From NCBI GenBank assembly GCA_012518795.1, contig JAAYRL010000038.1:1-35527 (forward strand): DNA of 35,527 nucleotides, written 5' to 3'. Positions 1 to 7,642 of this stretch are shown here, one piece after another. Every line of letters starts with the position of its first letter. Positions within the stretch are counted from its first letter, which is position 1. The notes beneath the pieces are model-generated. The model saw only the letters and a list, made by a program, of their open reading frames with translations, did not search any database and was not told the origin of the DNA. The translations under genes were made by a program, and so were the position numbers. The DNA is from Clostridiaceae bacterium. Its GTDB lineage: Bacteria; Bacillota; Clostridia; Saccharofermentanales; DTU023.

Positions 1-11
1 AAATCCAGGAT

Positions 12-109
12 AACCTTAGAAAGTGTGCAGGAAAGCCGATTTAGCCAAAGACCACGCACACTATTTAAGGTTGTACAGCGAAAATCTAGACTAAGCTTAA
101 AAAGTGTGC
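12..109. repeat. Three copies of a 14-bp motif, two forming an inverted repeat
   Basis: The motif CTTARAWAGTGTGC occurs at 15-28 (plus), 56-69 (minus) and 96-109 (plus). The first two copies sit in a 17-bp inverted repeat (12-28 against 56-72, 15 of 17 matching) with a loop of 27 bases. There is no T-run typical of a terminator on either side. The copies lie just beyond the stop of the alpha-glucosidase and may continue outside the window. They could be operator sites for a gene to the left, or part of a small mobile repeat; I cannot decide which. Confidence 0.6.
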
Positions 110-133
110 AACTCCAAAAATCAAAATCAAAAG

Positions 134-2002
134 TCAATTCAACAAGTATAAATTCGCTTCATAAGATTGCATTTTTTGCTTCGGATCTATTCTTGCAATT
201 GCAGCATCGTAATAATTACTGATCAACAGCTTGGATTCACGCTTGAGATTCGGTCTTCTGAGCATATCGGAACTTAAATTAATTTCTATATAATAATTGT
301 TTCTGATATAACCGAAAAAGTTTTTCCGTTTCGGATATACAAATTCTATTGGCGCATATATGAAATCCACATTTTGATTACGAAATTCAATTAATTGTTT
401 GTAAAAAGCCAAAATTGAATCGGCATCTGTCAATTGTTGCTCAATAGAATTTACATTATTTACTTGACCTTTAATCCAAGATTCTCCATCTGAAAAACCT
501 CCCTGTTCTGTCCATTTAATAACAGTTCTCGCATGATCTCTGCTTCCGGCAAGAACGGTAGTAAGATTACTTTGCTTTAATAAATTTAAACTTTCTACAT
601 CTCGTAATTCATCAGCACTGAATGTTTGATTAATAAAACCGGCTTCCTGACCTTGATAAATAAACGGTGTGCCTTTTAAAGTTAAAAGTAACATTGCAAT
701 TAATTTGCCCAGAACCTGATGATAACGCGGATCGGGATTTACTTTGGAAATCATACGCGGATTATCATGATTTTCAAAAAATAATGACATCCAATCATGG
801 TTAGATAAAGCATTATTCCATTTCATTATATATTCTTTATAAAAATTCAAATCGTATTGATAATCATCATAACGAACCTTACCCGGTGTTTCGAGATGAT
901 CAAAATTAAAAATCAAATCAAGTTCCTGACGATAGTCGGCTGAAAGCAGTTTGCCCATTTGAATCCCGATACCCGGAGTCTCACCGATGCTGAACAATCG
1001 ATTCGGCTTAAATGCTTCCTGATTAATCTCTTTAAGATATTTATGCAAATTTTCACCGTAATAATAATTTTCGATACCCCTAAATACCATCAAGTCGCCA
1101 ACCCACTTATTACCGTCAGGCAAACCCGGTTTTTTCGAAATATAATTAATTACATCTAAACGATAACCGTCGATTCCTAATTCAGCATAAAAATTTATTA
1201 TTTTGACAACTTCCGCGCGTACGGCAGGATTGTCCCAATTTAAATCAAACTGCTGATCGGCAAACAGATGTAAAGCTGCAATATCTTGTGCTTCAAAGAT
1301 TTTCCAAGCATCTTCAAAAAAGAAAGATACCCAATTATTAATCTCATCCGGCTTTCGGAAAAAATAGTAATCTCGTTTATCGGAATTCGGATTATTGAGT
1401 GCTTCTATAAACCAAGGATGTTGAGCACTGGTATGATTGACCACCAAATCCAAAATTATCTTGAGACCTCTTGTATGGCAACCTGAAATCAAATCCTTTA
1501 AATCTTGTATCGTACCCATTTCCGGATTGATTTCATAATAATCACTGATATCATAACCGTTATCTTGCATCGGCGATTTAAAAATCGGCGAAAGCCAAAT
1601 CCCACCAAACCCCATTTCGGCAATATAATCTAATTTGCTGATAACACCTTTAAGATCGCCTAAGCCGTCACCGTTTGCATCTTTGAACGAACGAGGATAT
1701 ATCTGATAAAAGACAATTTCTTTCCACCACTGTTTGGTCAAAGTACCACCCTTTTGTATACCAACATCTTTTTCCTGATTGATTAAATCACAAAAAACTT
1801 GTAAAAAATCCGGATCTTTAATCCACTTTTGCAAATGCTTAAGTTTTAAATTTCCGATTAAAGGATTCGTCAACCATTTTACTGAAACATTCATTTGCAT
1901 CAGAACTTTATCAATAACATCTCGTCCGACCGGAGTGTTGTAAACAGTTTTAATTCTCGAATTCGGTGTAATCTTTTCGTATGTTAAATTCATATTCCCC
2001 AT
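134..2002 (-). CDS. GH13 alpha-glucosidase (oligo-1,6-glucosidase type) with N-terminal helical extension
   Basis: A 622-residue, probably cytoplasmic glycosidase that would cleave short alpha-glucosides; no signal peptide is seen. The GH13 barrel begins near residue 90 (WWKEIVFYQIYPRSF). Visible are DLVVNH (181-190 region, Asp185), GYRLDVIN with nucleophile Asp283, SIGETPG with acid/base Glu341, and FFENHDNPR with Asp413. Val directly after the nucleophile is the residue associated with alpha-1,6 specificity in this family. Typical members have about 550-560 residues; here about 88 extra residues precede the barrel (TPVGRDVI, WLTNPLIGNLKL), probably a small helical domain. Two in-frame ATGs (2002 and 1993) are possible starts. 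The second is preceded closely by GGGG; neither has a strong ribosome binding site. It stands alone, divergent from the carboxypeptidase gene. Enzyme class is firm, exact substrate is inferred. Confidence 0.9.
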   Translation of the reverse strand: MGNMNLTYEKITPNSRIKTVYNTPVGRDVIDKVLMQMNVSVKWLTNPLIGNLKLKHLQKWIKDPDFLQVFCDLINQEKDVGIQKGGTLTKQWWKEIVFYQIYPRSFKDANGDGLGDLKGVISKLDYIAEMGFGGIWLSPIFKSPMQDNGYDISDYYEINPEMGTIQDLKDLISGCHTRGLKIILDLVVNHTSAQHPWFIEALNNPNSDKRDYYFFRKPDEINNWVSFFFEDAWKIFEAQDIAALHLFADQQFDLNWDNPAVRAEVVKIINFYAELGIDGYRLDVINYISKKPGLPDGNKWVGDLMVFRGIENYYYGENLHKYLKEINQEAFKPNRLFSIGETPGIGIQMGKLLSADYRQELDLIFNFDHLETPGKVRYDDYQYDLNFYKEYIMKWNNALSNHDWMSLFFENHDNPRMISKVNPDPRYHQVLGKLIAMLLLTLKGTPFIYQGQEAGFINQTFSADELRDVESLNLLKQSNLTTVLAGSRDHARTVIKWTEQGGFSDGESWIKGQVNNVNSIEQQLTDADSILAFYKQLIEFRNQNVDFIYAPIEFVYPKRKNFFGYIRNNYYIEINLSSDMLRRPNLKRESKLLISNYYDAAIARIDPKQKMQSYEANLYLLN

Positions 2003-2058
2003 TTCAACTCAATATTAATATTCGGAAAAAAGTTTCAAAGCGTTATTTGTCTTTTATT

Positions 2059-2087
2059 ATTATAGACAATGTCCCAAAATATATTAA
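2059..2087 (-). promoter_or_regulatory. Probable promoter of the alpha-glucosidase gene
   Basis: Reading the minus strand, a perfect -10 TATAAT (2059-2064) is preceded at 17 bp by the weak -35 TTAATA (2082-2087). The spacer begins next to the -10 with a small palindrome (GACAATGTC, 2065-2073), a possible operator position. No activity evidence; the -35 is poor. Confidence 0.4.
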
Positions 2088-2276
2088 TAAAAATTAAATA
2101 ATCCACATTTTAGCATTATGCTATCATTGTACATGATTTATCTTGATCTAATTTGGTAAACAAAATAAAAAGCATATTGTTTTAGAATATACATTGCAAA
2201 TCAATTACAATATCGAAATGAAATAAAATATCATTTATCATTCTCCAAATGACATTATTTAACTGGTGAAAAATTT

Positions 2277-2410
2277 GATATAAACGGAACATTATTAAAT
2301 ATAAATGGAACATTATTAGATATAAACGGAACATTATTAAATATAAATGGAATATTATTAGATATAAACGGAACATTATTAGATATAAATAGATATAAAC
2401 GGAACATTAT
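2277..2410 (+). repeat. 21-bp tandem repeat array ending at the start codon of the carboxypeptidase gene
   Basis: Five full 21-bp units begin at 2277, 2298, 2319, 2340 and 2361, followed by a partial unit (2382-2391) and a last unit (2392-2410) that runs straight into the ATG at 2411. The core is ATAAACGGAACATTATTA. Units alternate GATATAAACGG and AATATAAATGG for the first four, suggesting a 42-bp doubling step. The last unit supplies the ribosome binding site (GGAAC, six bases before ATG), so each full unit carries a copy of TATAAA and GGAA. The rest of the gap (2088-2276) is AT-rich with no gene or other structure that I recognise. Confidence 0.9.
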
Positions 2411-3313
2411 ATGAGTGATAGAAACAGAAAAACAAAAAATCAGAAAAACAAAAAACTTAATGTTATTAAAATAATCTTGGGTTGTTTGTGTATTATACTG
2501 TTGACAATATCACTTCTCTTGATCAGTAAGCCTGAATTACTATATCGTATTCAAGGATTATTCTTGGGACGTAACGATAAACATATCTCATTTAAGGAAA
2601 AAAATTATTCTGAAATTAATTTGCATAGTTTTGATCTGAACAATCAAATGGAATGGCGTTATGAACAAAGTTTAATCCTACTCAATAAAACACATGCTTT
2701 ACCGGAAAATTTTGTACCACAGATGGCAGAATACAAAGATAGCGGTGTCCAAATGAATGTCGCTATTTTAGATGCATATGCACAATTATCGGCTGCAGTT
2801 ACTGAGAACACCGGTGATAAGATGTATGTCAGTTCAGTTTACCGCTCAGTTGAAGAACAAATGGTGATTCAGGCAGATGATCCGGAATTAGCTTTGCCGC
2901 CGGGTCATAGTGAACATCATACCGGTTTGGCAGTTGATGTTTACGTTTTCGAACATGCCGGAATGAATTTCCTTGAAAGTGAAGCCGGACAATATGTCAA
3001 TAAAAATTGTTATGATTTCGGTTTTATCATTCGTTATCCTGAAGACAAGGAAGATATCACCGGCATCTCTTTTGAACCTTGGCATTTACGTTATGTTGGA
3101 TTACCTCATTCTAAAATCATCCAACAAAAATTTATCACATTTGAAGAATACATAGATTTATTGCAACCAAACAAATTTTATCATTATGATAATTATCTCA
3201 TTACAAGACAACCTCTCAATTCAGAAATCAAATTGCCGGCAGGATTACAGAATATTGTTTACTCTTACGACAATACCGGATATGTAATTATCACCGGACA
3301 AATCATCAATTAA
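2411..3313 (+). CDS. VanY-like D-alanyl-D-alanine carboxypeptidase, membrane anchored
   Basis: A 300-residue protein with a basic N-terminus and one membrane segment (about 18-40), leaving the rest outside the cell. The zinc peptidase domain of the M15B/VanY family is clear: SEHHTGLAVD (167-176) supplies ligands His169 and Asp176, and EPWH (222-225) supplies catalytic Glu222 and ligand His225. The family trims the terminal D-Ala from peptidoglycan stem peptides. It lies alone on the plus strand, facing an envelope operon, with no VanR/S/H/A/X genes nearby, so a housekeeping role in wall maturation is more likely than glycopeptide resistance. The start is fixed by the tandem repeat leader that ends at the ATG. 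Residues 231-300 have no motif that I recognise. Confidence 0.9.
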   Translation: MSDRNRKTKNQKNKKLNVIKIILGCLCIILLTISLLLISKPELLYRIQGLFLGRNDKHISFKEKNYSEINLHSFDLNNQMEWRYEQSLILLNKTHALPENFVPQMAEYKDSGVQMNVAILDAYAQLSAAVTENTGDKMYVSSVYRSVEEQMVIQADDPELALPPGHSEHHTGLAVDVYVFEHAGMNFLESEAGQYVNKNCYDFGFIIRYPEDKEDITGISFEPWHLRYVGLPHSKIIQQKFITFEEYIDLLQPNKFYHYDNYLITRQPLNSEIKLPAGLQNIVYSYDNTGYVIITGQIIN

Positions 3314-3331
3314 ATATTTTAAGGTTCAAAA

Positions 3332-3410
3332 AGAAATTCATCTATTTTCAGTCCTTGCTCACCGAGTCAAGCTCGATGATTCACTGCGGACTTAAAATAA
3401 ATGAATTTCT
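3332..3410 (-). terminator. Long hairpin terminator between convergent genes
   Basis: A 23-bp inverted repeat (3332-3354 and 3388-3410, 21 of 23 matching) encloses a 33-base loop that contains a smaller CGAG/CTCG hairpin (3363-3375). On the minus strand the stem is followed by CTTTTTG, as expected of a rho-independent terminator, and one of the two mismatches becomes a G-U pair. It would end the cdaA-glmM-amidase-like transcript. On the plus strand it could also end the VanY transcript. The stem is longer than usual, so a small palindromic mobile repeat is an alternative. Confidence 0.65.
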
Positions 3411-3471
3411 ATTAGATCTATAATAATTTTTTCAACCAGAATGGCTGATCATGTGTTTGCGGGAAAATGTG

Positions 3472-4755
3472 TTAGTATAAATCAGTGCAATAATATTCAT
3501 AGCAAGCATTAGTTATCGCCTCAGCAAAGATTTTTTGCTGCTCCGAAGAATTCAAGATCTGTATATCAAAGGTATTATTTTTTTGACCTATCTCGATTTC
3601 TAACGATGTTAAGTTGATTAAACGCAGACTGGGAATAATTTGTTCACCTACCGCTTCTTCGCCATTATATGCCAGACCCGGAATTAATTGGCTGATATTC
3701 TTTTCTGACAAATTGGCAAAACGTTTGCGATCTTCGATTAAATAACCGATATATGCCGGTTTTTCTGTGCTTTCAGCAGTCATCGCTTCAGCTTTCGAAC
3801 CAATCACTGCAGTTTCATTACCCAGATAAAAAACTCGGCTGCCGGATATCTCGGCAAACTCTGATTCACCATATTGGATATTGATAAATATTCTATCAGT
3901 GTATTGACGTTCAACATCAAGCAGCAATCTCTGATCCTTGGAAACTCCGATACCAGGAAAGAAATCATTGATTGCTTGTTGATTATCCGGTGAATTTTGA
4001 ATTGTTTTTAGCGGTTCGATTAAACCTTCTAAACGCTCACTTTTAAAATTTTGTTCAGCTAATTCATCAAGAAAATCTTGTAAAATATCCTGGCCGATAA
4101 AAGCCGCTTTTTGTGTATCTGTTTGATATTTTTTGTTAAGAATAACAACTTCCGCACCTAACGATATAAAACTTTCTTTGGTATATTGCAGAATATTATC
4201 TAAATTTGTTTGGAGACCATCTTTATTAATCAAAGCATTGGGAATTGTTTCAATTATAATTTCTGAATCATCCATGATTTCTTCAGGTTCGGAACTTTGT
4301 CCGATCAGATCTTCAATTCCGGCACGTTCCGGTTCATTGAAAGCATCTTCTTGATCACTTTCAGAAGAATCATCCGAAATAGTATCATCTACGTTAGTTT
4401 CAACTATCGGATCCATCGCAAGATAAACGGTGATACCGTTCAATGTACCTTCTTCTTTAGTTTTACCTGAATATATGTCTAAATTAGCATGATGATAGAC
4501 AGGAACTGCCGAATCATATGGCCAACTCCAAACATCACGATTGTTTTTCGTGGTGTTAACTATTTCCATTTCATTGATCGGCAATTCATCAGCTTCAACT
4601 TTATTCTTGGGATCAGTATTTGCAACTTGCTCCAGATTTCTCTTTGCTCCGAATTTATCCGGGAACTTTTTGACTAAAATTGCATTAATAGTCAATGCGA
4701 GAACACTAATTAATACCATAATCCCTACAGTTTTTAATGCTGTTTTTTGTGACAT
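3472..4755 (-). CDS. Membrane-anchored N-acetylmuramoyl-L-alanine amidase-like protein, zinc site lost
   Basis: A 427-residue protein with one N-terminal membrane segment (8-28), then an outer linker, then a domain that follows the Amidase_3 fold: a strand at GITVYLAMDP (107-116), a helix and GAEVVILNKK (200-209), FINIQYGES (290-298), and a C-terminal block (NLTSLEIEIG at 381-390, then NTFDIQILNSSEQQKIFAEAI). The last block matches the end of amidases and keeps the catalytic Glu position (Glu388). The three zinc ligands are not seen: the DPGHGG loop reads MDPIVE, no Glu is found before the N-L of the helix, and the third His position reads NIQY. An acidic low-complexity insert fills 120-165. 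It starts one base after the glmM stop, so it is probably translationally coupled. Likely a wall-binding pseudoenzyme; homology is my inference from motifs. Confidence 0.65.
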   Translation of the reverse strand: MSQKTALKTVGIMVLISVLALTINAILVKKFPDKFGAKRNLEQVANTDPKNKVEADELPINEMEIVNTTKNNRDVWSWPYDSAVPVYHHANLDIYSGKTKEEGTLNGITVYLAMDPIVETNVDDTISDDSSESDQEDAFNEPERAGIEDLIGQSSEPEEIMDDSEIIIETIPNALINKDGLQTNLDNILQYTKESFISLGAEVVILNKKYQTDTQKAAFIGQDILQDFLDELAEQNFKSERLEGLIEPLKTIQNSPDNQQAINDFFPGIGVSKDQRLLLDVERQYTDRIFINIQYGESEFAEISGSRVFYLGNETAVIGSKAEAMTAESTEKPAYIGYLIEDRKRFANLSEKNISQLIPGLAYNGEEAVGEQIIPSLRLINLTSLEIEIGQKNNTFDIQILNSSEQQKIFAEAITNACYEYYCTDLY

Positions 4756-4756
4756 A

Positions 4757-6109
4757 TTAGATTCCGTAGCGACTGGTTAACAAATCAATAATCCGATCCG
4801 CTATAATGTTAATTTCTTTTTTGTTTTCGCCCTCAACCATTACTCGAATAAGTGGTTCTGTTCCCGATGGTCTGACTAAAATACGACCTTTATTTTTTAA
4901 TCTGGCTTCTTCTTGCACGATTGTTTCTTTAACATCCTCATCTTCCATTGCAGCTTTTTTAAGCTCGTTAGCAATCTGAGCATTTTTTAAAACTTGCGGT
5001 AAGGGCTTCATGATTGAAAGCGCTTCTGAAAGACGCTGATCAGAAAATTTCAAAGTCTTCAACAATGCAAGTGCACTTAATAAACCGTCACCGGTAGTTG
5101 AGTGTTCCAGCAAAATAATATGACCACTTTGCTCGCCGCCTAAAACGATACCTGACTTCAACATTTCTTCCAAGACATAGCGATCGCCAACTTGTGCTTT
5201 GTACAAAGTAATACCTGCTTGTTCAGCAAAAATATCGAGACCGAGATTGCTCATTACGGTTACACAAACTTTATTATCACGTAAAGTACCTCTATCTTTC
5301 ATCCCTTTGGCGATAATCGCTATAATTCCATCACCATCTACTATCGTTCCGTTCTCGTCAATGGCCAACATTCTATCCGCATCACCATCGAAAGCAATTC
5401 CTATATCACAACCTTCACGTCTGACCGTTTGTTCCAGTCTGGCAAGATCGGTCGAACCACAATTGAGATTGATATTTTCACCATCCGGCTCAATGCCGAT
5501 CGAAACTACATCTGCACCTAAATCTGCAAAAATTCCCGGAGCAATATGAAAACTGGCACCATTAGCACAATCCAGAGCAATTTTCATTCCGCTCAGATCA
5601 ACACTCATACGTCGTTTAAGATGTTCAGCGTAATCGCGCGCCGAATTCGGTTTTTGAATACGATGACCAATTCGGTCCGCAATCGGTCTTGAAATATCTT
5701 CTTGATATTCATCAATTACCTGTTCAATCTGATCTTCAATTTCATCGGGTAACTTATAGCCTGTACTGGCAAAAAATTTGATTCCGTTATATTCATATGA
5801 GTTATGCGATGCTGAAATCATAACACCCGCATCACAATTATACTTACGCGTCAAATATGCTATACCGGGTGTCGGAACAACTCCCGCCAAAAACGCATCG
5901 GCTCCGGCTGATGTGATTCCGGCAACTAAGGCGGATTCTAACATCCCACAAGATATTCTTGTATCCGTACCGACTAAAATAATCGGTTTGTGGCTTTTCT
6001 CACCAGTCAAAACTTGTGCTCCGGCAAAACCTAAACGAAAGGCTAAATCCGGTGTTAATTCTTTATTCGCTATACCTCGCACTCCATCAGTGCCAAATAA
6101 TCTACTCAT
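4757..6109 (-). CDS. glmM: Phosphoglucosamine mutase
   Basis: A 450-residue enzyme of normal length that converts glucosamine-6-phosphate to glucosamine-1-phosphate for UDP-GlcNAc and peptidoglycan synthesis in the cytoplasm. Seen are the N-terminal FGTDGVRG (5-12), the phosphoserine loop ISASHN (Ser101), the metal loop DGDADR (241-246), GGEQSGH and the phosphate-binding RPSGTEPLIRV near residue 413. A GGAGG site precedes the ATG by four bases. It lies 25 bp after the cdaA-YbbR fusion. This matches the cdaA-cdaR-glmM operon of Firmicutes, where GlmM is known to bind and restrain the cyclase. Confidence 0.97.
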   Translation of the reverse strand: MSRLFGTDGVRGIANKELTPDLAFRLGFAGAQVLTGEKSHKPIILVGTDTRISCGMLESALVAGITSAGADAFLAGVVPTPGIAYLTRKYNCDAGVMISASHNSYEYNGIKFFASTGYKLPDEIEDQIEQVIDEYQEDISRPIADRIGHRIQKPNSARDYAEHLKRRMSVDLSGMKIALDCANGASFHIAPGIFADLGADVVSIGIEPDGENINLNCGSTDLARLEQTVRREGCDIGIAFDGDADRMLAIDENGTIVDGDGIIAIIAKGMKDRGTLRDNKVCVTVMSNLGLDIFAEQAGITLYKAQVGDRYVLEEMLKSGIVLGGEQSGHIILLEHSTTGDGLLSALALLKTLKFSDQRLSEALSIMKPLPQVLKNAQIANELKKAAMEDEDVKETIVQEEARLKNKGRILVRPSGTEPLIRVMVEGENKKEINIIADRIIDLLTSRYGI

Positions 6110-6134
6110 TCTTCCTCCAAAATTCTTTCAAATA

Positions 6135-7460
6135 TTATTCTTCTATCTTGCGAACTGCAATGGTCACTTCATCCGGTGTTACATGATCTGTTCGCGTATA
6201 TAATGGTGTATTTTTTAAAATGTTAACTCTGATTGTTTGTATTCCTTCTTCTTCAATTTGAGCTAAGTCTATATATGCATCAAGATCTCGGCTTGTCATA
6301 CTATCTAACAAACTCTTACGTCCTGTCAAAGTTATTTGAATATTTTTTGTAGGATATGTGATCTCAAAGCCCCTTTCTTGTGAAATTTCCGTATTTTCAA
6401 AAGACAGAGGAACAGAAAAAGATTTTGCTTCAATCGGATTAACTGTAGCTTGTACGTAGAGCCATAAAGCGAAAGCGGAAATCAAAGAAACAAAAATTAA
6501 CAAAACACGCCTTGATCTCGGGATTTTAGGTCCGAGCATTCCTTTGTTTTTCTTCCTTCTCCGAAATAAACGAAAACGTCCTTCAGTTTCTTCATCATCC
6601 GGTAAAAGGAAACGATAGAGCTGAGTTCTTAAGGCATCACTATTCTCCAAAATATATAACCTGCCCTCAATCGCAATACTGATCGTACCTTTTTCTTCGG
6701 AAACTACAATCGCAAGTGCATCACCCATCTCGCTAGCACCAATCGCAGCACGATGCCTTGTTCCATAATCTTTGCGTAATTGGACAGTATCAGATAAAGG
6801 GATATGAATTCTGGCAGCGGCAATTCTACCGTAACGAATTAAAATCGCACCGTCATGGAGCGGTGTGCTGTCAACAAAAATCTGCTTAATTAAACTGGTT
6901 GAAACCGGGGAATCAATCTCCACAGCATTTTCCTGATCTTGCAACTCTCCCAGAGGAGTAGTTCGTTCAATCACGATCAAAGCACCTGTATTAGCTTCAG
7001 CCATGTCATCACATGCCTGCACAATCGATTCAATCATTTGTGATACTGTTGTTGCAGCTCTTTCTCCTTGGTAATCTCCGACTCGGGGATTGAATAAATT
7101 CAATCCGGAACGACCGACAGTTTCCAAAGCTCGCCTTAATTCAGGTTGGAAAATAATGACAAAAGCAAGTGAAAAGACTGAAATAGTATTCATTAACAAA
7201 TAACTTAAGAGGCTCAGACCGAAGACCCGAGCAATAATGGTTAAAAATATTATGAATAAGATACCCTTTAGTAGTTGCCATGCTCTGGAATCTCTAACGA
7301 TACGTAAAATATAATAGAATATAAAAGTGGTGATTAAGATGTCCATTGCTGCAAGTGCAATGTCTAATGGTTCCCCTACAAAAAGTATACCCTCTTGCAA
7401 CGAATTAAATAAATTCTTAAAAAAAGTCACTAGCTGATCTAATTGTCCAAGAGCATTCAA
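6135..7460 (-). CDS. cdaA: Fusion of diadenylate cyclase CdaA with a YbbR (CdaR-like) domain
   Basis: The protein makes the second messenger c-di-AMP from two ATP. From the chosen TTG start (7460; 441 residues) it has three membrane helices (about 30-110), a DAC domain with PLHDGAILI (Asp203-Gly204-Ala205) and GTRHRAAIG (RHR at 235-237), a basic linker, a fourth membrane helix (about 318-336) and one YbbR domain (343-441) that would lie outside the cell. CdaA is normally about 270 residues, and CdaR is a separate protein with several YbbR domains. The frame is open 17 codons further upstream to a TTG at 7511, but the best promoter and the GGGGAGG site (7471-7477, ten bases before the TTG at 7460) support the shorter form. 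First gene of the operon with glmM. Confidence 0.93.
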   Translation of the reverse strand: MNALGQLDQLVTFFKNLFNSLQEGILFVGEPLDIALAAMDILITTFIFYYILRIVRDSRAWQLLKGILFIIFLTIIARVFGLSLLSYLLMNTISVFSLAFVIIFQPELRRALETVGRSGLNLFNPRVGDYQGERAATTVSQMIESIVQACDDMAEANTGALIVIERTTPLGELQDQENAVEIDSPVSTSLIKQIFVDSTPLHDGAILIRYGRIAAARIHIPLSDTVQLRKDYGTRHRAAIGASEMGDALAIVVSEEKGTISIAIEGRLYILENSDALRTQLYRFLLPDDEETEGRFRLFRRRKKNKGMLGPKIPRSRRVLLIFVSLISAFALWLYVQATVNPIEAKSFSVPLSFENTEISQERGFEITYPTKNIQITLTGRKSLLDSMTSRDLDAYIDLAQIEEEGIQTIRVNILKNTPLYTRTDHVTPDEVTIAVRKIEE

Positions 7461-7491
7461 CGAACCTTTACCTCCCCACAATATCTTTTTT

Positions 7492-7520
7492 ATTATAACG
7501 TTAAAAAGCAAAGATGTGAA
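7492..7520 (-). promoter_or_regulatory. Promoter of the cdaA-glmM operon
   Basis: On the minus strand TTCACA (7515-7520) and a perfect TATAAT (7492-7497) are 17 bp apart. Transcription would begin near 7484, just before the ribosome binding site at 7471-7477. The -35 lies inside the right arm of the ribU terminator. Confidence 0.75.
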
Positions 7521-7548
7521 CCGTCAAATCCGGACTATTCACATCTTT
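7503..7548 (-). terminator. Rho-independent terminator of ribU
   Basis: A perfect 11-bp stem, AAAGATGTGAA (minus strand, 7538-7548) pairing with TTCACATCTTT (7510-7520), has a 17-base loop and is followed by GCTTTTTAA. It lies about 95 bp beyond the ribU stop. Confidence 0.8.
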
Positions 7549-7642
7549 CACTAATTCAAAATTCAAATCATCTATGGGACTATATACTCATTAAACAATT
7601 GTAGTAGTAATGTTAAAGTCATCTGTTTCAGAACATACCACT

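Noticed and set aside
2182-2376. Minus-strand 64-codon frame rich in repeated FRLYLI units
   Set aside because: It is only the translation of the 21-bp tandem repeat, whose unit is a multiple of three; there is no ribosome binding site or homology.
2277-2410. CRISPR array
   Set aside because: The units are adjoining 21-bp repeats without spacers, and no cas genes are present.
2411-3313. Glycopeptide resistance locus
   Set aside because: Only a VanY-like carboxypeptidase is present; no VanH, VanA/B, VanX or VanRS genes are in the window.
5778-6203. Plus-strand frame of 141 codons
   Set aside because: It lies opposite glmM and the end of cdaA, both strongly supported; this is a shadow frame.
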